From Anthoceros angustus (taxonomy: Eukaryota > Streptophyta > Anthocerotopsida > Anthocerotales > Anthocerotaceae): a DNA stretch of 64,000 nucleotides. The DNA is taken from assembly GCA_010909165.1 (NCBI GenBank), contig MU008167.1, positions 806,001 through 870,000 on the forward strand, read 5' to 3'. Each line of letters starts with the position of its first letter. The stretch's first letter is position 1. The position numbers and the translations under genes are program-made. Under the pieces are notes generated by a model that had not been told where the DNA came from, ran no database searches, and saw only the letters and a list, made by a program, of their open reading frames with translations. Positions 1 to 10,931 of the stretch are shown here, piece by piece.

Positions 1-1694
1 GACTTGATAGTACTCCTTAAAGTTTAAGGCGGTACCCAACTAAAAGAAAAATCGTCTTTCCCATCTTCAAACATGTGGGTGGCCATACCTACCGGAGTCA
101 GCCGATCCTTTTCTTCTTCACAGATAGTGGCCATCCACTTCCTGCAGTAGGTCATCATTTTACATAATCAGTAAAATTCCACAGACACCAGATTATGACA
201 GAGGGCTCGCCTGCCCGCTACTTACTCGAGGCACAGCAGCATCTCCTACCTGTTTGTGAGGATAAGTGCTTTTGACAATCTCATGCGGAATTGACCAACC
301 ACGATTACGGCAAGCTGCAGACACCCCCACAAATTTGTTAGACAGAAGTCAAGCACAGCTATTAACAGGAGGACCAGGCTCCATGTAACCACCTGATCTC
401 TTGGAACATATGCAAAGCCTTTTTTTAAGAAGACCTTCCGATTTGCAACAAGCTCGGGAACTTCCTCAAACACGACCTGGAAAGATTAAAGACAGGGTGA
501 CAGTTAGGATTCTGGGACCAGCGTTACTGGACTCGTAGAAGCAAGAAGTCATCCCATTTCAGAATGAGTTGCACGAACCTTGTAGTAAACCCTGTCAACT
601 GTTACGATCAAGACAAGAGAAAAGGGAGGTTGAACACAAGAGTTAATTCAAACTGTTGTAGTGCCTCCAACATGGTAAGAAAAGACAAATGATGGACAAC
701 AAACACTGGCCTCACCTTTAGGCACCACCTGGTGTGTAGACCTTGCTGTCATAGATAGCTGGGCTTCCACGGCCTGCAGAAAAGTGTGTAGAACCTTACC
801 AGCAAGAACCTTAAAGTGACTCCTAAGGGCACCTTAGAGACGAATAGAAGATTAGTTCGTTCCTGGAAGCTCTAGGACACCAACAACGTTGGCAAAGTAG
901 TTACCTCGAACTCGCTAGCAGTGATTGCCTTGTAAGGAAGCTTGTTTTCAAGCAAAAACCTTCTCTGCAGTGACCAAACGCCATAGAGGTAAGGAGAATG
1001 CGCCGCTCCCTGAGAACCAAAGTGAATAACCGCTCACTCAACCTGCATTTCAGGGGTCTCTGCACGAAATCGATGTCGAAACAACGCACTCTCCATAGCC
1101 AGGAACCATCTTCTTAGCGCATCCCTAACACACAAGCACAAAGGTGATCGTCATCTCCAGACAAGAAACCCCGAGAAATCCTTAACAAACACTCAGCAGC
1201 AAGGGACAAAACATACGATCGACAGTACACCAATCGCAGCACAAAGTGCGAGATGGCGTCCTTCAGCTGCGCATCCGCTACATTCTTCCGCATATGCTTC
1301 CTCCACAGCTCCTGCACCTGTCGTGCACAATACAATTCTGTCATGAGCAAGATCCAGCACACAATGACACATGCAAAGCCGCAAGCCGAGGCTGCATTCC
1401 TCACCAATGCATCCACCTCGTTCATTCTTTTGCCCCGCGACCTGGCTGCTTCAATTCCCTTTAAGACTGAAACCGAGGGGAAAAGGTAAGTGTTCCTGAG
1501 GAGTGGAAACCGCATCCGGCAAGGAAAAAGAGGAAGAAATGCCGTGACTTGGTACCTCTTAAGCGATCCATCGCGAATTTCTCAAAGTTTTCCAAGGACA
1601 CTTCTGTGTGAGGTGATTCTTGGTAGAAGGACAGCTTGCAGCCATTCTGCACTGCGTTTGCGTGACGCTTGCTATTAGGAACGATGAATTCCAT
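1..1694 (-). CDS. PRI2: DNA primase large subunit (PRI2/PRIM2), 5' part of gene, runs off left edge
   Basis: Regulatory, Fe-S-bearing subunit of primase in the DNA polymerase alpha-primase complex, which makes RNA-DNA primers in the nucleus. I place eleven exons on the minus strand: 1694-1556, 1466-1405, 1317-1217 (or from 1311), 1124-1043, 964-905, 773-716, 598-579, 476-393, 314-250, 141-93 and 39 to the edge. All have GT-AG borders and join in frame to about 253 residues. The product follows eukaryotic PRIM2 in order: CKLSFYQESP and FAMDRLR near the start, ISHFVLRLVYCRS, LRRWFLAMESALFRHRF, FEEVPELVANRKVFLKKGFA, and FRMRLSKALILTNR. Start chosen at 1694 (MEFIVPNSK); an in-frame ATG at 1721 is also possible. 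The C-terminal Fe-S domain lies outside the window. Identification is by family resemblance from memory; strong. Confidence 0.93.
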
Positions 1695-1721
1695 GGCGAC
1701 CTGCACTTGTTCAGTTTTCAA

Positions 1722-2410
1722 ATCTCAGAGGCAGCAGGCTCCCATCCTCTCCGCCTCCAGCACCTGGGCTTGCTCAAGTCCTCGCCTGGCTAGCTCGGGA
1801 AGGAAATGAAAAAGCGCGGGAAAACAAAGAGGCCCTCAGGGTGGTGTGGCGAAGCTGCTAGATTGTATATGTGTTAGGACGCGACGCTTCCCAAAGTTGA
1901 AAGCGAAATTGAAATTAAGATTAAACATTAAACCAGGGCAAGAGCGAGCCGAACCTGCCTTATGAGTCTCGAGTCGATATGTAACGATCTGGACTTGGGA
2001 AGCCATCGTATGGAGGGAAGGAAGAGCCTAGTGAAGAGTAATCGCGGTAGTGTCCGGAGAGAGCGTAATTTAGTCCAGTCGTGATGCTGGGCGATGGCGG
2101 CCAATCCGAGGCAGTCCGGCGTGAATCTGCACGTGATGGCAATGCGCGGGGAGTGAGCCGGGCCGGATTTTCATTGTCACCCAATTGGAGAAGAGAAGAG
2201 AGGTGAAGGCTGCCGGAGCTCCATGGCGGGCCGCAATTCCGCTGGTTATGGCTGACAGCAGCAGGCAAAACGGGAAGACGCTAGGGTTTCAGGCAGCTTG
2301 AGCTTTGTGGGCGCTTGAGCTTTGTGGGCGCTTGAGCATGAATTCCAGCGCTGATGCATGCGGGTGACAGGAGCAGCTGAGGCAAAGCAAGGAAGAGGAA
2401 GGGGAAGAAG
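1722..2410. promoter_or_regulatory. Intergenic region between divergent PRI2 and BTB genes
   Basis: About 0.7 kb separates the start codons of two divergently transcribed genes, so it must hold both 5' UTRs and probably a shared or back-to-back promoter. I see no TATA box I would defend. A 17-bp unit (CTTGAGCTTTGTGGGCG) is repeated about 2.4 times at 2297-2337, just upstream of the BTB gene. Open frames on the minus strand here (1960-2268, 2281-2856) resemble nothing and are not called. Confidence 0.55.
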
Positions 2411-4090
2411 ATGGCAGGCCGGAGCAGCAGGAAGGCGAGCGGGGCCGCGGAGAAGGCCAAGAGGAAGAGCTTGCTGGACATGTCCAGGCCAGTGTACAGC
2501 GTGTTGGACAGCGTGCCGGATCCCACAGTCGCGGGGCCGTTCACGGATGTGAAGCTGGTGAGCTCAACTGGGGATGTTCTGTATGGCAGCAAGTACAATC
2601 TGGCGGAGAGGTCTGTTGTGCTCAACCGGATGCTGCTGAACGGGATGAAGGAGACGACGCCCGCGGCGGAGATGGTGGAAATCAGCTTCCCCAAGATGAG
2701 CACGGAGGCGCTCAGGTTCCTGCTCGAGTTCTCCTGCACCGGGACTGTGTCCCCGCTGAAGCTGCGGGAGATGCCGGTGGAGGTGATCCATGTGTCGAGG
2801 TACTTCCAGCTCTGGGAGCACACGGACGAGATGATCTCGCTGACTCTCACCAACATGCGGCATCATCTGATCGGGAACGATGTGAGCAACTTGGCGGCTG
2901 TGACTCTGTGCAAGGCCCTGGACTGCTTGTCCCCGGATCTGGATGGGAGGTTTTTTGACTACTTGTTGAGGGTGCTGCTGGCCAGGCCGCTGAATTCCAT
3001 CTCCTGCAGCTGCATCTCGTCTAGGGGTTTGGCGTTCTTGCTGTCCAGGTCCCTGGAGAGAAGTGAGCAAGACGGGCAGAGTGAGCCGCTGCCTTGTGCT
3101 ACTACGGAGTTTGCCATCTTCTTGTATGTGTTGTTGTGGTGTGGGCAGCAGGTGGGGAAGGAGATAGGGGAGGCTGTGGGGGAGTATGTGGGTGTCATGG
3201 CTAAGTACTCTGCGGAGCTGAGGAACCATGAGGATCAGACCAGGCTGGCTCGGCACATGAGGGCTGCGACTGTTCTGGAGGAGCCCAAGGTGGAGCTAGG
3301 ACTGGAGTGCAGGGAGAAGCTGAGGGTGGCGATACAGCCCTTTTTGCACCTCATGGACTACAAGTTGATGCATCCCAAGGAGCTGTCGTTGATTGTGAAG
3401 CCTCTGGAGCTGGTGCCGCAGGATGCGCTGCTGGAGGCATTCTGCCAGCAGGCGGCTGATTTTTCCTACAGGGGGCCGGTGATGTACAGGGGCCCGTTTG
3501 TGTTGCAGTGGGAGCCTTCTGCTCGGGATACTTACATGTCGCCCAATGCCGGGGATGGGAAGGAGCTAAGGTGCCATACTACTTGTGGGTTTGCCAGGAC
3601 TGTGTCTCCGGCTGTGGGGAGTAGGAAGAGGAGGAGGAGGTGTATGGGCAGCGGTATCGTGAGCAGGTTTCAGCAGCCCAGGCTGGGGCAGGTGTATAAG
3701 TGGGACTTCGTCATCAACCAGATGATGGGAAAGGATGTGGAGTTTGGGATCGGGTTGTGCACTGATCAGGATCGGAACAACATCTTCCCCTACTCCGTGT
3801 GGCTGGGAGACCAGAGCAATGGGTGGGTGCTGGACGGGCAGGGCAGGTTCTGGCACAACAAGACGTGCGTCCCTGCTCCCAACAACATCTTCTGGCCGGC
3901 CTCCGAGTTCAGGGTGACGGTGCATCTGGACATGATCCAACGCAGCTGCTCCTTCAGCTGCGGTGTGAGGACGTGCACTGCCCCCTGGGACAACATTCCT
4001 GATGAGGTCTACCCTGCTGTCACCTGCAAGTCCTCTAGAGTGCTGGACGGAGTGAAGATCAGGGTGGAACCATCCCAGTCCTTGGATTGA
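2411..4090 (+). CDS. BTB/POZ domain protein, single exon
   Basis: An intronless gene for 559 residues. Residues about 44-150 form a BTB/POZ fold: FTDVKLVSSTGDVLYGSK, then a hydrophobic core (RSVVLNRMLLNGMKE) and ALRFLLEFSCTGTV. BTB domains dimerise and often act as CUL3 ubiquitin-ligase adaptors. The middle (about 160-350) is helical and leucine-rich, where BTB proteins often carry a BACK-type linker. The C-terminal third (about 410-555) is Trp- and Gly-rich (YKWDFVINQMMGKDVEFGIG, WLGDQSNGWVLDGQG, VHLDMIQRSCSFSCG), which looks like a SPRY/B30.2-type beta sandwich. A basic stretch (KAKRKS) lies near the N-terminus. The start is the first ATG before the basic N-terminus. The substrate cannot be told from the sequence. 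The SPRY assignment is my inference and less certain than the BTB call. Confidence 0.85.
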   Translation: MAGRSSRKASGAAEKAKRKSLLDMSRPVYSVLDSVPDPTVAGPFTDVKLVSSTGDVLYGSKYNLAERSVVLNRMLLNGMKETTPAAEMVEISFPKMSTEALRFLLEFSCTGTVSPLKLREMPVEVIHVSRYFQLWEHTDEMISLTLTNMRHHLIGNDVSNLAAVTLCKALDCLSPDLDGRFFDYLLRVLLARPLNSISCSCISSRGLAFLLSRSLERSEQDGQSEPLPCATTEFAIFLYVLLWCGQQVGKEIGEAVGEYVGVMAKYSAELRNHEDQTRLARHMRAATVLEEPKVELGLECREKLRVAIQPFLHLMDYKLMHPKELSLIVKPLELVPQDALLEAFCQQAADFSYRGPVMYRGPFVLQWEPSARDTYMSPNAGDGKELRCHTTCGFARTVSPAVGSRKRRRRCMGSGIVSRFQQPRLGQVYKWDFVINQMMGKDVEFGIGLCTDQDRNNIFPYSVWLGDQSNGWVLDGQGRFWHNKTCVPAPNNIFWPASEFRVTVHLDMIQRSCSFSCGVRTCTAPWDNIPDEVYPAVTCKSSRVLDGVKIRVEPSQSLD

Positions 4091-4764
4091 ACTTGCAGAC
4101 CATATCTCCAGCAGCATCTCCCATCCCCTCTCCTTTGATCTTCCTGTCTCGTTTTTTCTTCCAAGAAGACAGCGAAGGAGACGACCATTGGAGAGGAGAT
4201 GGCTGATGAAGAGATTGATTCATTAAGCTTCTGCACCAAGCTGTGCAGCCTTGCAGGACAGAAGCTGCTTCTGTTACTGCCCAGTGCCCAACTGTCGCGC
4301 ATCCGTGGCTGATGTTCCGTCGACACGGAATGCTTGCGCCAGCCTGGCCAACGGCCTTCTGTTTTGCCTTATCCACTTATCCAACATTTGGGCGGAACTG
4401 ATTCGCCTTTTGTCTCCGTTCGCCAAATCTCAGTGACGTCTTCATACATTACGTATTGTACACACCATTCCCACAGTGCTGTGTGCATGTACAAGGCACG
4501 TTCTTGCTGTCAATTGTCGCGGCGAAACTGGGGAAACCTTTCGGGACACGTCCTCTGGCTCCTGGCTCGGCACTGGCTCGAGCACCATGTTTCGTGTTGC
4601 TTCCTTCTTCTCAGGCTTCTCCCGTTTGTCTCTCGATTGCGCGTCTCGCTGGCCTGAGAAGTGGAGCAGGCAGAATCCCTACGAGGCCGGAGAAACAGAT
4701 CGGCAGAAGGAATTTCATTCGGAGAACGTAATTTTTTCTTCCGACTGGCTGAATTCTTGCAGCT
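4091..4764. other. BTB-ABA4 intergenic region (3' and 5' UTRs)
   Basis: About 0.67 kb between two genes in the same direction. It probably holds the 3' UTR of the BTB gene and the promoter and 5' UTR of the ABA4-like gene. Short open frames here overlap each other in all phases and match nothing I recognise. Confidence 0.5.
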
Positions 4765-6207
4765 ATGGCGATGTCGACTCTGCGTTGCAATCGCATCTCG
4801 CTTGGAGAACTGCCGGCCTTGTCGCACAAGGTGTGCTGCCCTGACAGTTTGTGCTATTCCCAGGCGGGCTTGGTAGCCTCTTTTCGATGCCTGCTTTCTG
4901 TTTCTCCTCTTTCAGTTTTGTATTGAAGTATGTGCGAGATCGAGAGGGTTAGGCGTGAAAGACACTCTCTTTTGATTGATGTCTATTTAATCTGTTGCAG
5001 ATCGGCAGCTTCCAGAAAACGGTGTCAGCTTTTGTGAAATGCTCTGCGTTTGGTGCTCCTCGGTGGGGAAGTGGAGGGATTCATTTCACGCTTGAGCCAG
5101 CAACAGCAACGGGGACAGAGCTGAAATGGAAGCGGGTGACTGGCACTCCCGGTCCCAGCCGCAGCCCCAGCCCCAGTTCTTGCAAGAGCTTAATCAGGGC
5201 AATGGCCATGACTCCAGGTGTGCATTGCATGGCATGGCACAGCAGAGCAGAGATTGTCTCTTGTTGTGTGCGTGCATGGGGATTAGATGGTGCATCGGAG
5301 AGTAATGTCTATGTCTGCTGTGGCCATCCAGGTCCGGGGAGTGTGGAGTTGGCAGGAGCCCTGTTCACATTTGCCACCGCGTTTGTTATGCCCCTGTATA
5401 CTATTATGATAGTAGCGCCCAAATGGGAATGGGTGACAACCTAACCTTGCATCCCTCGTCACCTCTTCTCTTGTGGTTGCAACATCTTCTTCATCCTGAG
5501 CTGCTCGTCATTTCAAGGCTGCTGGGCTCTCACTTGAATAGTTCGTCCCCCTGCTGTTTTGTTGCAGACCAAAAGGGCTGTGGAAAGCAACTTTCCCTTC
5601 GTTGTTCTGGGGGCTCTCTACGTCTACCTGTTTGCTCTATCCTTCACACCTGAAACCCTGCCGTTGATGTTCTCTAGCAAGTACTGGTTGCCAGAGGTAG
5701 GAGGTACGAAACCGCTGTCTCATTGCTCATCAGGTCATGTCGTTGCTTCATGTTCCAACCACAATGACTGCCTTTTGTGCAGCTGCCTGGCATCACTCGT
5801 ATGTTCTCCAGCACCATGACCGTGGCCTCAGCATGGGTCCACTTGCTTGCTGCTGACCTCTTTGCCGGCAGGTAAACAGCTTCCGATTTGGGAGTGGTTT
5901 CACATAGACACGCTTCTGTCCTAACACGCTGTAAACTTCGTGGGGCAGGCAAATTTACCTCGACGGGCTCAGCAGCGGTGTCGAGACAAGGCACTCTTTG
6001 ATTCTCTGCCTCATGATGTGTCCAATCGGGATCTTCTGTCATATCGTGACCAAGGTACCGTTAGCATCCCCCGATCAAACACATGCTTCAAGCTGTTGAC
6101 AGTAGTAATTACTCAGATTAACAAATTGCGTTCTTTTCCTATTGCAGTCAGTAACACTCTTCTTGCGGTCAACTAGCCGAGGCAGGGACGAGCAACTCAC
6201 AGCCTGA
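4765..6207 (+). CDS. ABA4: ABA4-like protein (DUF4281), chloroplast neoxanthin formation
   Basis: Plastid membrane protein needed for neoxanthin formation from violaxanthin, and so for part of the abscisic-acid precursor pool. Seven exons: 4765-4830, 5001-5217, 5332-5432, 5568-5696, 5783-5871, 5949-6054 and 6148-6207, all GT-AG and in frame, giving 255 residues (Arabidopsis ABA4 has about 220). The first ~95 residues are Ser/Arg-rich and fit a transit peptide. The rest tracks ABA4 closely: [17 protein letters not shown], then [57 protein letters not shown], and [18 protein letters not shown]. There are about four membrane segments. The first exon ([20 protein letters not shown]) is the least certain part because transit peptides are not conserved. 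The match to ABA4 is strong. Confidence 0.92.
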
Positions 6208-7022
6208 CACCTTTTTTTCATTGACAAGGATCGGGGCACACGGCTATACTTTCAGTCCAGCCTGTGCCCTGTACCGCAAAAAGGATCAAGCAGCCACCAC
6301 ACCCTATCATCAGGTGAACAGCGCACAAGAGATTGGCGACTAGCAGGTACCGAAAAGGTGACACATTGCGGACTTCAATCAGGCTGCACATATTAGTCTA
6401 CTTGGAATTGCACTTTTGTGTGGTACCATCAGGAGACAGCATAGCCTAATGGGCCTCAAAGGAAGCTACTGGTACGGAATCATCCATCCACCAAAACTGA
6501 AGTATTTCATCCAGCAGGGGTGCTGAAAGCATGGTGCAGGATTGAAAATGTGCCCCGCTTGCAGGCAGTGTTCTGTAACTTACAAACTTAAGCTACCTCT
6601 CAACAGGAGAGTGTGTACATAGTCACAGAATCCTTCGTGAGGATTACACGTGTGCAAACTTTCCACCAGGTTCTACATACTGTACATTTCCCTTTCCTCC
6701 AATTTCATCCGCACTGCACATGCAAATTTTCGTGCACAATGTCTACGTTCCCATAAGTTCAATCAAATGGATGATCTCGAAGGACTAATTCCCACGTCCA
6801 ATCTTGATGAAATCTGGATTTGATGAAATCCAGATGCCTTTATGAATGCACTTTTTCTGCCTTTTATTTTGGGTGTGCAACTTTGAACCCGATCAGTTGC
6901 TCAGGGCCACCCGCTTCGTCTTGTCTGATGAGAGCACAATCCTGGCACCTCCCTTATCCAGGCCTCTTTGTTGTGGCGGCAATCCCTGTTGCGGTGCGGT
7001 GTGTTTGCGGACTGATGTTGGA
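6208..7022. promoter_or_regulatory. ABA4-CRP1 intergenic region with a perfect hairpin
   Basis: About 0.8 kb with no supported gene. At 6812-6835 a perfect inverted repeat (ATCTGGATTT, GATG loop, AAATCCAGAT) could form a 10-bp stem. If the PPR transcript starts upstream of it, the hairpin lies in the 5' UTR about 190 bp before the chosen start codon. Confidence 0.5.
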
Positions 7023-9726
7023 ATGCAGCTGCAATTGCTGAATGTGCATGCGTGTCCTGCGAAGCTGCTTTTGTCTGGCTCTTGGGAGAGCATGCTCTCC
7101 TTGAAACCCCTTGGACCCTTGGGGATCCCAAATTGTTGTCCTCTTCCAGGTCCTTCATCCTGCGCTGCAAGAGCGGCCCTCGGCTGGAGAAACAAGAGGC
7201 AGACAGGGATTTCTGTCTTGTGTTGTGTGGCACCAGAGCAGGACAAATTCCAGGAGCTGCCCACGGATTTGAGGAGCGACGGGGTGCAGTCAGGAGAGGA
7301 GGTGGAGCTGAGCACGTCGGGGGAGGAGCAGACGGAGTGGCGGCAGGAAGCTGTAAAGCAGTGGCCTAAGCTCAAGAGGGTCAAGCGGCAGAAATGGAGA
7401 CCCATTGAAGAGGACCAGGACGGCTTGCTACCGCATTTGGACACGAAGAATAGCTCTCTGGTGTGGAATCCAGGGTGGAATCTGGTGCCGCTGGTGAAGT
7501 ACTTCGAAGGTGCAGATGGGTTTGATCCGGCGGAGCTGCCGGTGTTTGTGTATAAGGGAGTGCCGGAGTTTGCGTGGAACAAGTTGGTTAGACGGATGTG
7601 CATATTCGGAAGGTGTGACTCTGCCCTGAAGCTGCTGGGCTGGCTCGAGGCACATAGTGTTTGTCAGTCGTATGATGTACTGTACTCGATTATCATCCAT
7701 GGTCTGAGCAAGCAGGGCAGGCTCGAGGATGCTTTTGCATTGGCAGAGAGTGTTAGGCGAGGCAGTGGGTCCTTGGGAGCTTTTGTGTACAATGCGCTCA
7801 TTGGAGCTTGTTGCCATGAAGGTGATCATGTGAGGGCATTGGACCTGCTTAGGGAAATGAAGTTGGCGGGATTTCAGACCGATGCCTTGAATTACAGCAA
7901 ACTGGTTCAGGCTTGCGTGATTGCCAAGGTGGATCTCTCCGTCATATTGGAGGTTTACGAGAAGATGCTTGGCGATAACGTGGACATAGATGCCAAGTTG
8001 TACAGTGACCTAGTCTACGCGTGTGCTCAGGCTGGAGGGGCAGCTGAGGCGCTCAGGCTATGGGAGAAAATGAGGCAGGCTGGTTTTCCGTGTGAAGCTA
8101 AAGGTTATATTGGGCTGATGGAGGCCTTGGGACCCATTGGAAGGACGCAGGATGTTGAACTCCTGTTCGAGAAGATGAAGGTAGACTGTGGAGTTCCAAA
8201 ACTTCGGGCATATTCTGCTTTGCTTGCTGCTTATGCCAAAAAGGGAATGCTTGAACAAGCTGAGAACCTTCTTAGGACCATGAAAGAAAATGGAGTCACC
8301 CCTAATGCTTACTGTTATGGTGTGCTTCTTGACTTCTACACGAGAGCAGGCCAGTTAGAAAAAGCACGATCTATGGTCCGTGGCATGGAGGCTGACAATG
8401 TGCAGCCCAATGCTTTTATGTACAGCAGGTTGATGGCCTGCTTGAGGGATACTGGCCAATGGGCAAGTGTGATAAGAATGATGCAAGAGATGAAATCTGC
8501 CAATATTCCACCCAACAGGCATGTGTTCAATATTGTCATTGATACTTTTGCCAAACTTGGGCAGCCTAAGAAAGCTCAACAGGTGTTTGAAAGGATGTCC
8601 GCGGAAGGCATTGAACCAGATCTGGTGTCCTGGAACTCACTGGTATATGCCCATTGTAAAGCAGGTCATTTTAAAGATGCACGACGTGTGATGGTACAAA
8701 TGCACAAGGAGGGGTGTCCTCCAGACATCACAACATACAATATCATGATCAATGCAATGGGCCTTGCCAAACGGTGGGATCTACTAGATTCTTTCCTGGA
8801 GAGAATGAGAGAGTCTAATCTGACTGGTGATGTCATCACGTACACTACATTGGTTGACATTTATGGTCAATCTGGCCGTTATAGAGATGCAGTAGAATGT
8901 GTGGAGCGCATGAAGGAACAAGGCATGAAGCCCAGTCCGAGTGTTTATTGTGCCCTTGCAAACGCCTATGCTAAACAGGTTAGCCGCCTTCATTGGAGTG
9001 TCCATCTTAAATTGGAGTGGGTTTTATCTCCTACTCCACCTTTTGCAACGTACTGCTTCTGGCTAGCTGGCCAGTTACAACTTCAACTCTTGTGGATGAT
9101 GTATGTAGCCTGGTATCTGACTCTGAATGAAACTCGTTTTACTGCACGACAGGGCATGGCCGAGCAAGCTGTGGTGCTGTTTCAACAAATGGAAGAAGAT
9201 GGCATTGAGCCCAACATGCTCATGTTGAATGTCCTACTCAACTCATTCGCAGTTGCTGCAAGACATGAGGAAGCATCACAAGTTCTGGATTATATGAAAG
9301 AATCTGTAAGACGCAGTAATCCGCCTGTGCTTCATGTGATAATGTCCACATTGTTTCTAATGTTTTCACGCAATTGTAACCTACAGGGATTGTCTCCGGA
9401 TGTGGTCAGTTACACCACACTCATGAAGGGTCTCGCGAAGGCCGGTCAGTTAGATCAGGTCAGCTCACAGGCCCCCTTCAGTAGCTGCAACCAGCACGAG
9501 ACAGTAACTAACAGGGATATGGACTCTGCAGGTTCCCCAGGTGTTTGAAGAAATGCAGCTGGCTGGACTGACACCTGATCGAAAAGCTAAAGACATGGTT
9601 CGCAGTGCCAGGAGATTTGGAGCTCGCCGAACTGTTGAGACAGGCACAACACAAGAACTAACGGATGAAGAGGAGGAGGAGGTGGTTGGGCTCCAATATG
9701 CGGGTTTGGGACGTTTCATGGGTTGA
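7023..9726 (+). CDS. CRP1: P-class PPR protein, CRP1-like (chloroplast RNA processing)
   Basis: Four exons: 7023-8978, 9153-9305, 9387-9458 and 9532-9726, giving 791 residues (Arabidopsis CRP1, At5g42310, is about 700). The first intron is 174 bp and has no in-frame stop, so a naive reading runs through it. The protein is a long run of 35-residue P-type PPR motifs, e.g. VYNALIGACCHEGDHVRALD, FMYSRLMACLRDTGQW, VSWNSLVYAHCKAGHF, TTYNIMINAMGLAKRWD, ITYTTLVDIYGQSGRYRDAV and VVSYTTLMKGLAKAGQL, with no E or DYW tail. Wording and motif order match CRP1 along its length as I recall it, including the end 'GLTPDRKAKDMVRSARRF'. CRP1 binds chloroplast RNAs and is needed for petD/petA processing or translation and psaC translation. 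I chose the ATG at 7023 (MQLQLLNVHACPAK), which gives a transit-peptide-like N-terminus; the frame is open from an ATG at 6846. Confidence 0.88.
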
Positions 9727-10931
9727 AGAGTGACTCGGTGGTCTGGTACTGTTCCTGGAAATTTCTGGACAGTTCTGTGTGTTCCCGGACCCTTGAAACC
9801 AAAGGTATGATCGTACTCAATTTTCTGTCAAACTCTTCAGGACTGCCAGGTGTGGTTCATTTCCCTCAATTTTTTTCTGGCCTGTTGCAGGAGCTCTTGT
9901 CCCTCCTACGTGCCCCACGCCTCGTGCACTTCTGCACCAGCCATTAGCAGTGGTTGGTTCCCTGCCTCGGTCGGACCTTCGAGAAGTTTGCTGTCTCGTT
10001 CATCAACACTTTCCCTGCAAATAATGTTCAGTGGTGGTAACTGTGTGTTGTGTGTGCAGATCACCGCCGAAGGAAGGACATGGAACCTTTCGGTGACTCA
10101 CCCGCATCATCGTAGTGCTCGTGTAATCCGTCTTCTCCAACATGGTTTTCCGGAGACAGGCCCATCATTCTTGCATCTCCCAGACCCTGCAAGTCCATGA
10201 CCTAACAATGGGACAACGGCAGCCAGAAACGGCGAGCTGAGCGTGAGCCAAGTAAAATATCTACCCAGTAGTAACACAGTATCAACCCGAGGTGCCTTCT
10301 CTAGTCATGATAAGGCATACGATCCACCATTGCCTTTAAACGTTATGTGAATCATGTGTGCTTGTACAGAAGAAAGGCTCAAGCAAGCGTTTCGTGAAAT
10401 GTGAGATTCCCGGTGTGAAATCTAAATGTTTTTCTCTTGGAATCATCGACGTGTCGCTGAAACCCGCCGAGGCAGCCGCCAGGCATTCTAGCTCGAGGTT
10501 ACCCTACCTCCGAGATCCGCTAATTGCATTCCGTACGGAACATCTGAGGAGAGGTTTGTGTTTGTCTTGTCTTGTCTCCTGTTGTGCTGTGCTCCTGGAC
10601 GAAGATCTGATGAGCTTGGCTTCTGAAACATAATATTGTGCGTGTTCAGTGGAATTGAGGGCAATCCGACACTTCCCTGTGGATGGAAATCAGAAGCGCC
10701 AAGTGAGGGCCTGTCCGGCCGGGGCTGGAAGAATGTGTGGTCCGGCAGCATCGACAAGTGGAAGTGGATTATGGTTTCCTTGCCCGAGCAGGTGCAGCAA
10801 AGGGCGCAGATCAGGTGCGAGGGATTCCGAGCATTTCGTCGTCCATTCGCCGCACTAAGCCCTTTCGAGTTCCCCAGTCGTTTGAGTACTCTCTTCCTCT
10901 TCCTGCAGGACCCCGATAGCGGATGTGTTGA
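9727..10931. other. Intergenic region before the ATG27-like gene
   Basis: About 1.2 kb between two plus-strand genes. Pyrimidine-rich stretches ending in CAG occur (for example near 9890 and 10909), so spliced 5'- or 3'-UTR exons are possible. I recognise no protein-coding signal. Confidence 0.4.

Noticed and set aside
2281-2856. 191-codon minus-strand frame upstream of and overlapping the BTB gene start
   Set aside because: Antisense shadow of the BTB N-terminal coding region; no recognisable protein.
6846-7022. N-terminal extension of the CRP1-like protein from an upstream ATG
   Set aside because: The extra 59 residues are Cys-rich and unlike a transit peptide; the ATG at 7023 gives a better N-terminus. 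Not excluded.
8979-9152. Treating the CRP1-like gene as one long exon
   Set aside because: The stretch is in frame by chance, but it interrupts a PPR motif (NAYAKQ | GMAEQAV) and has GT/AG borders, so I call it an intron.
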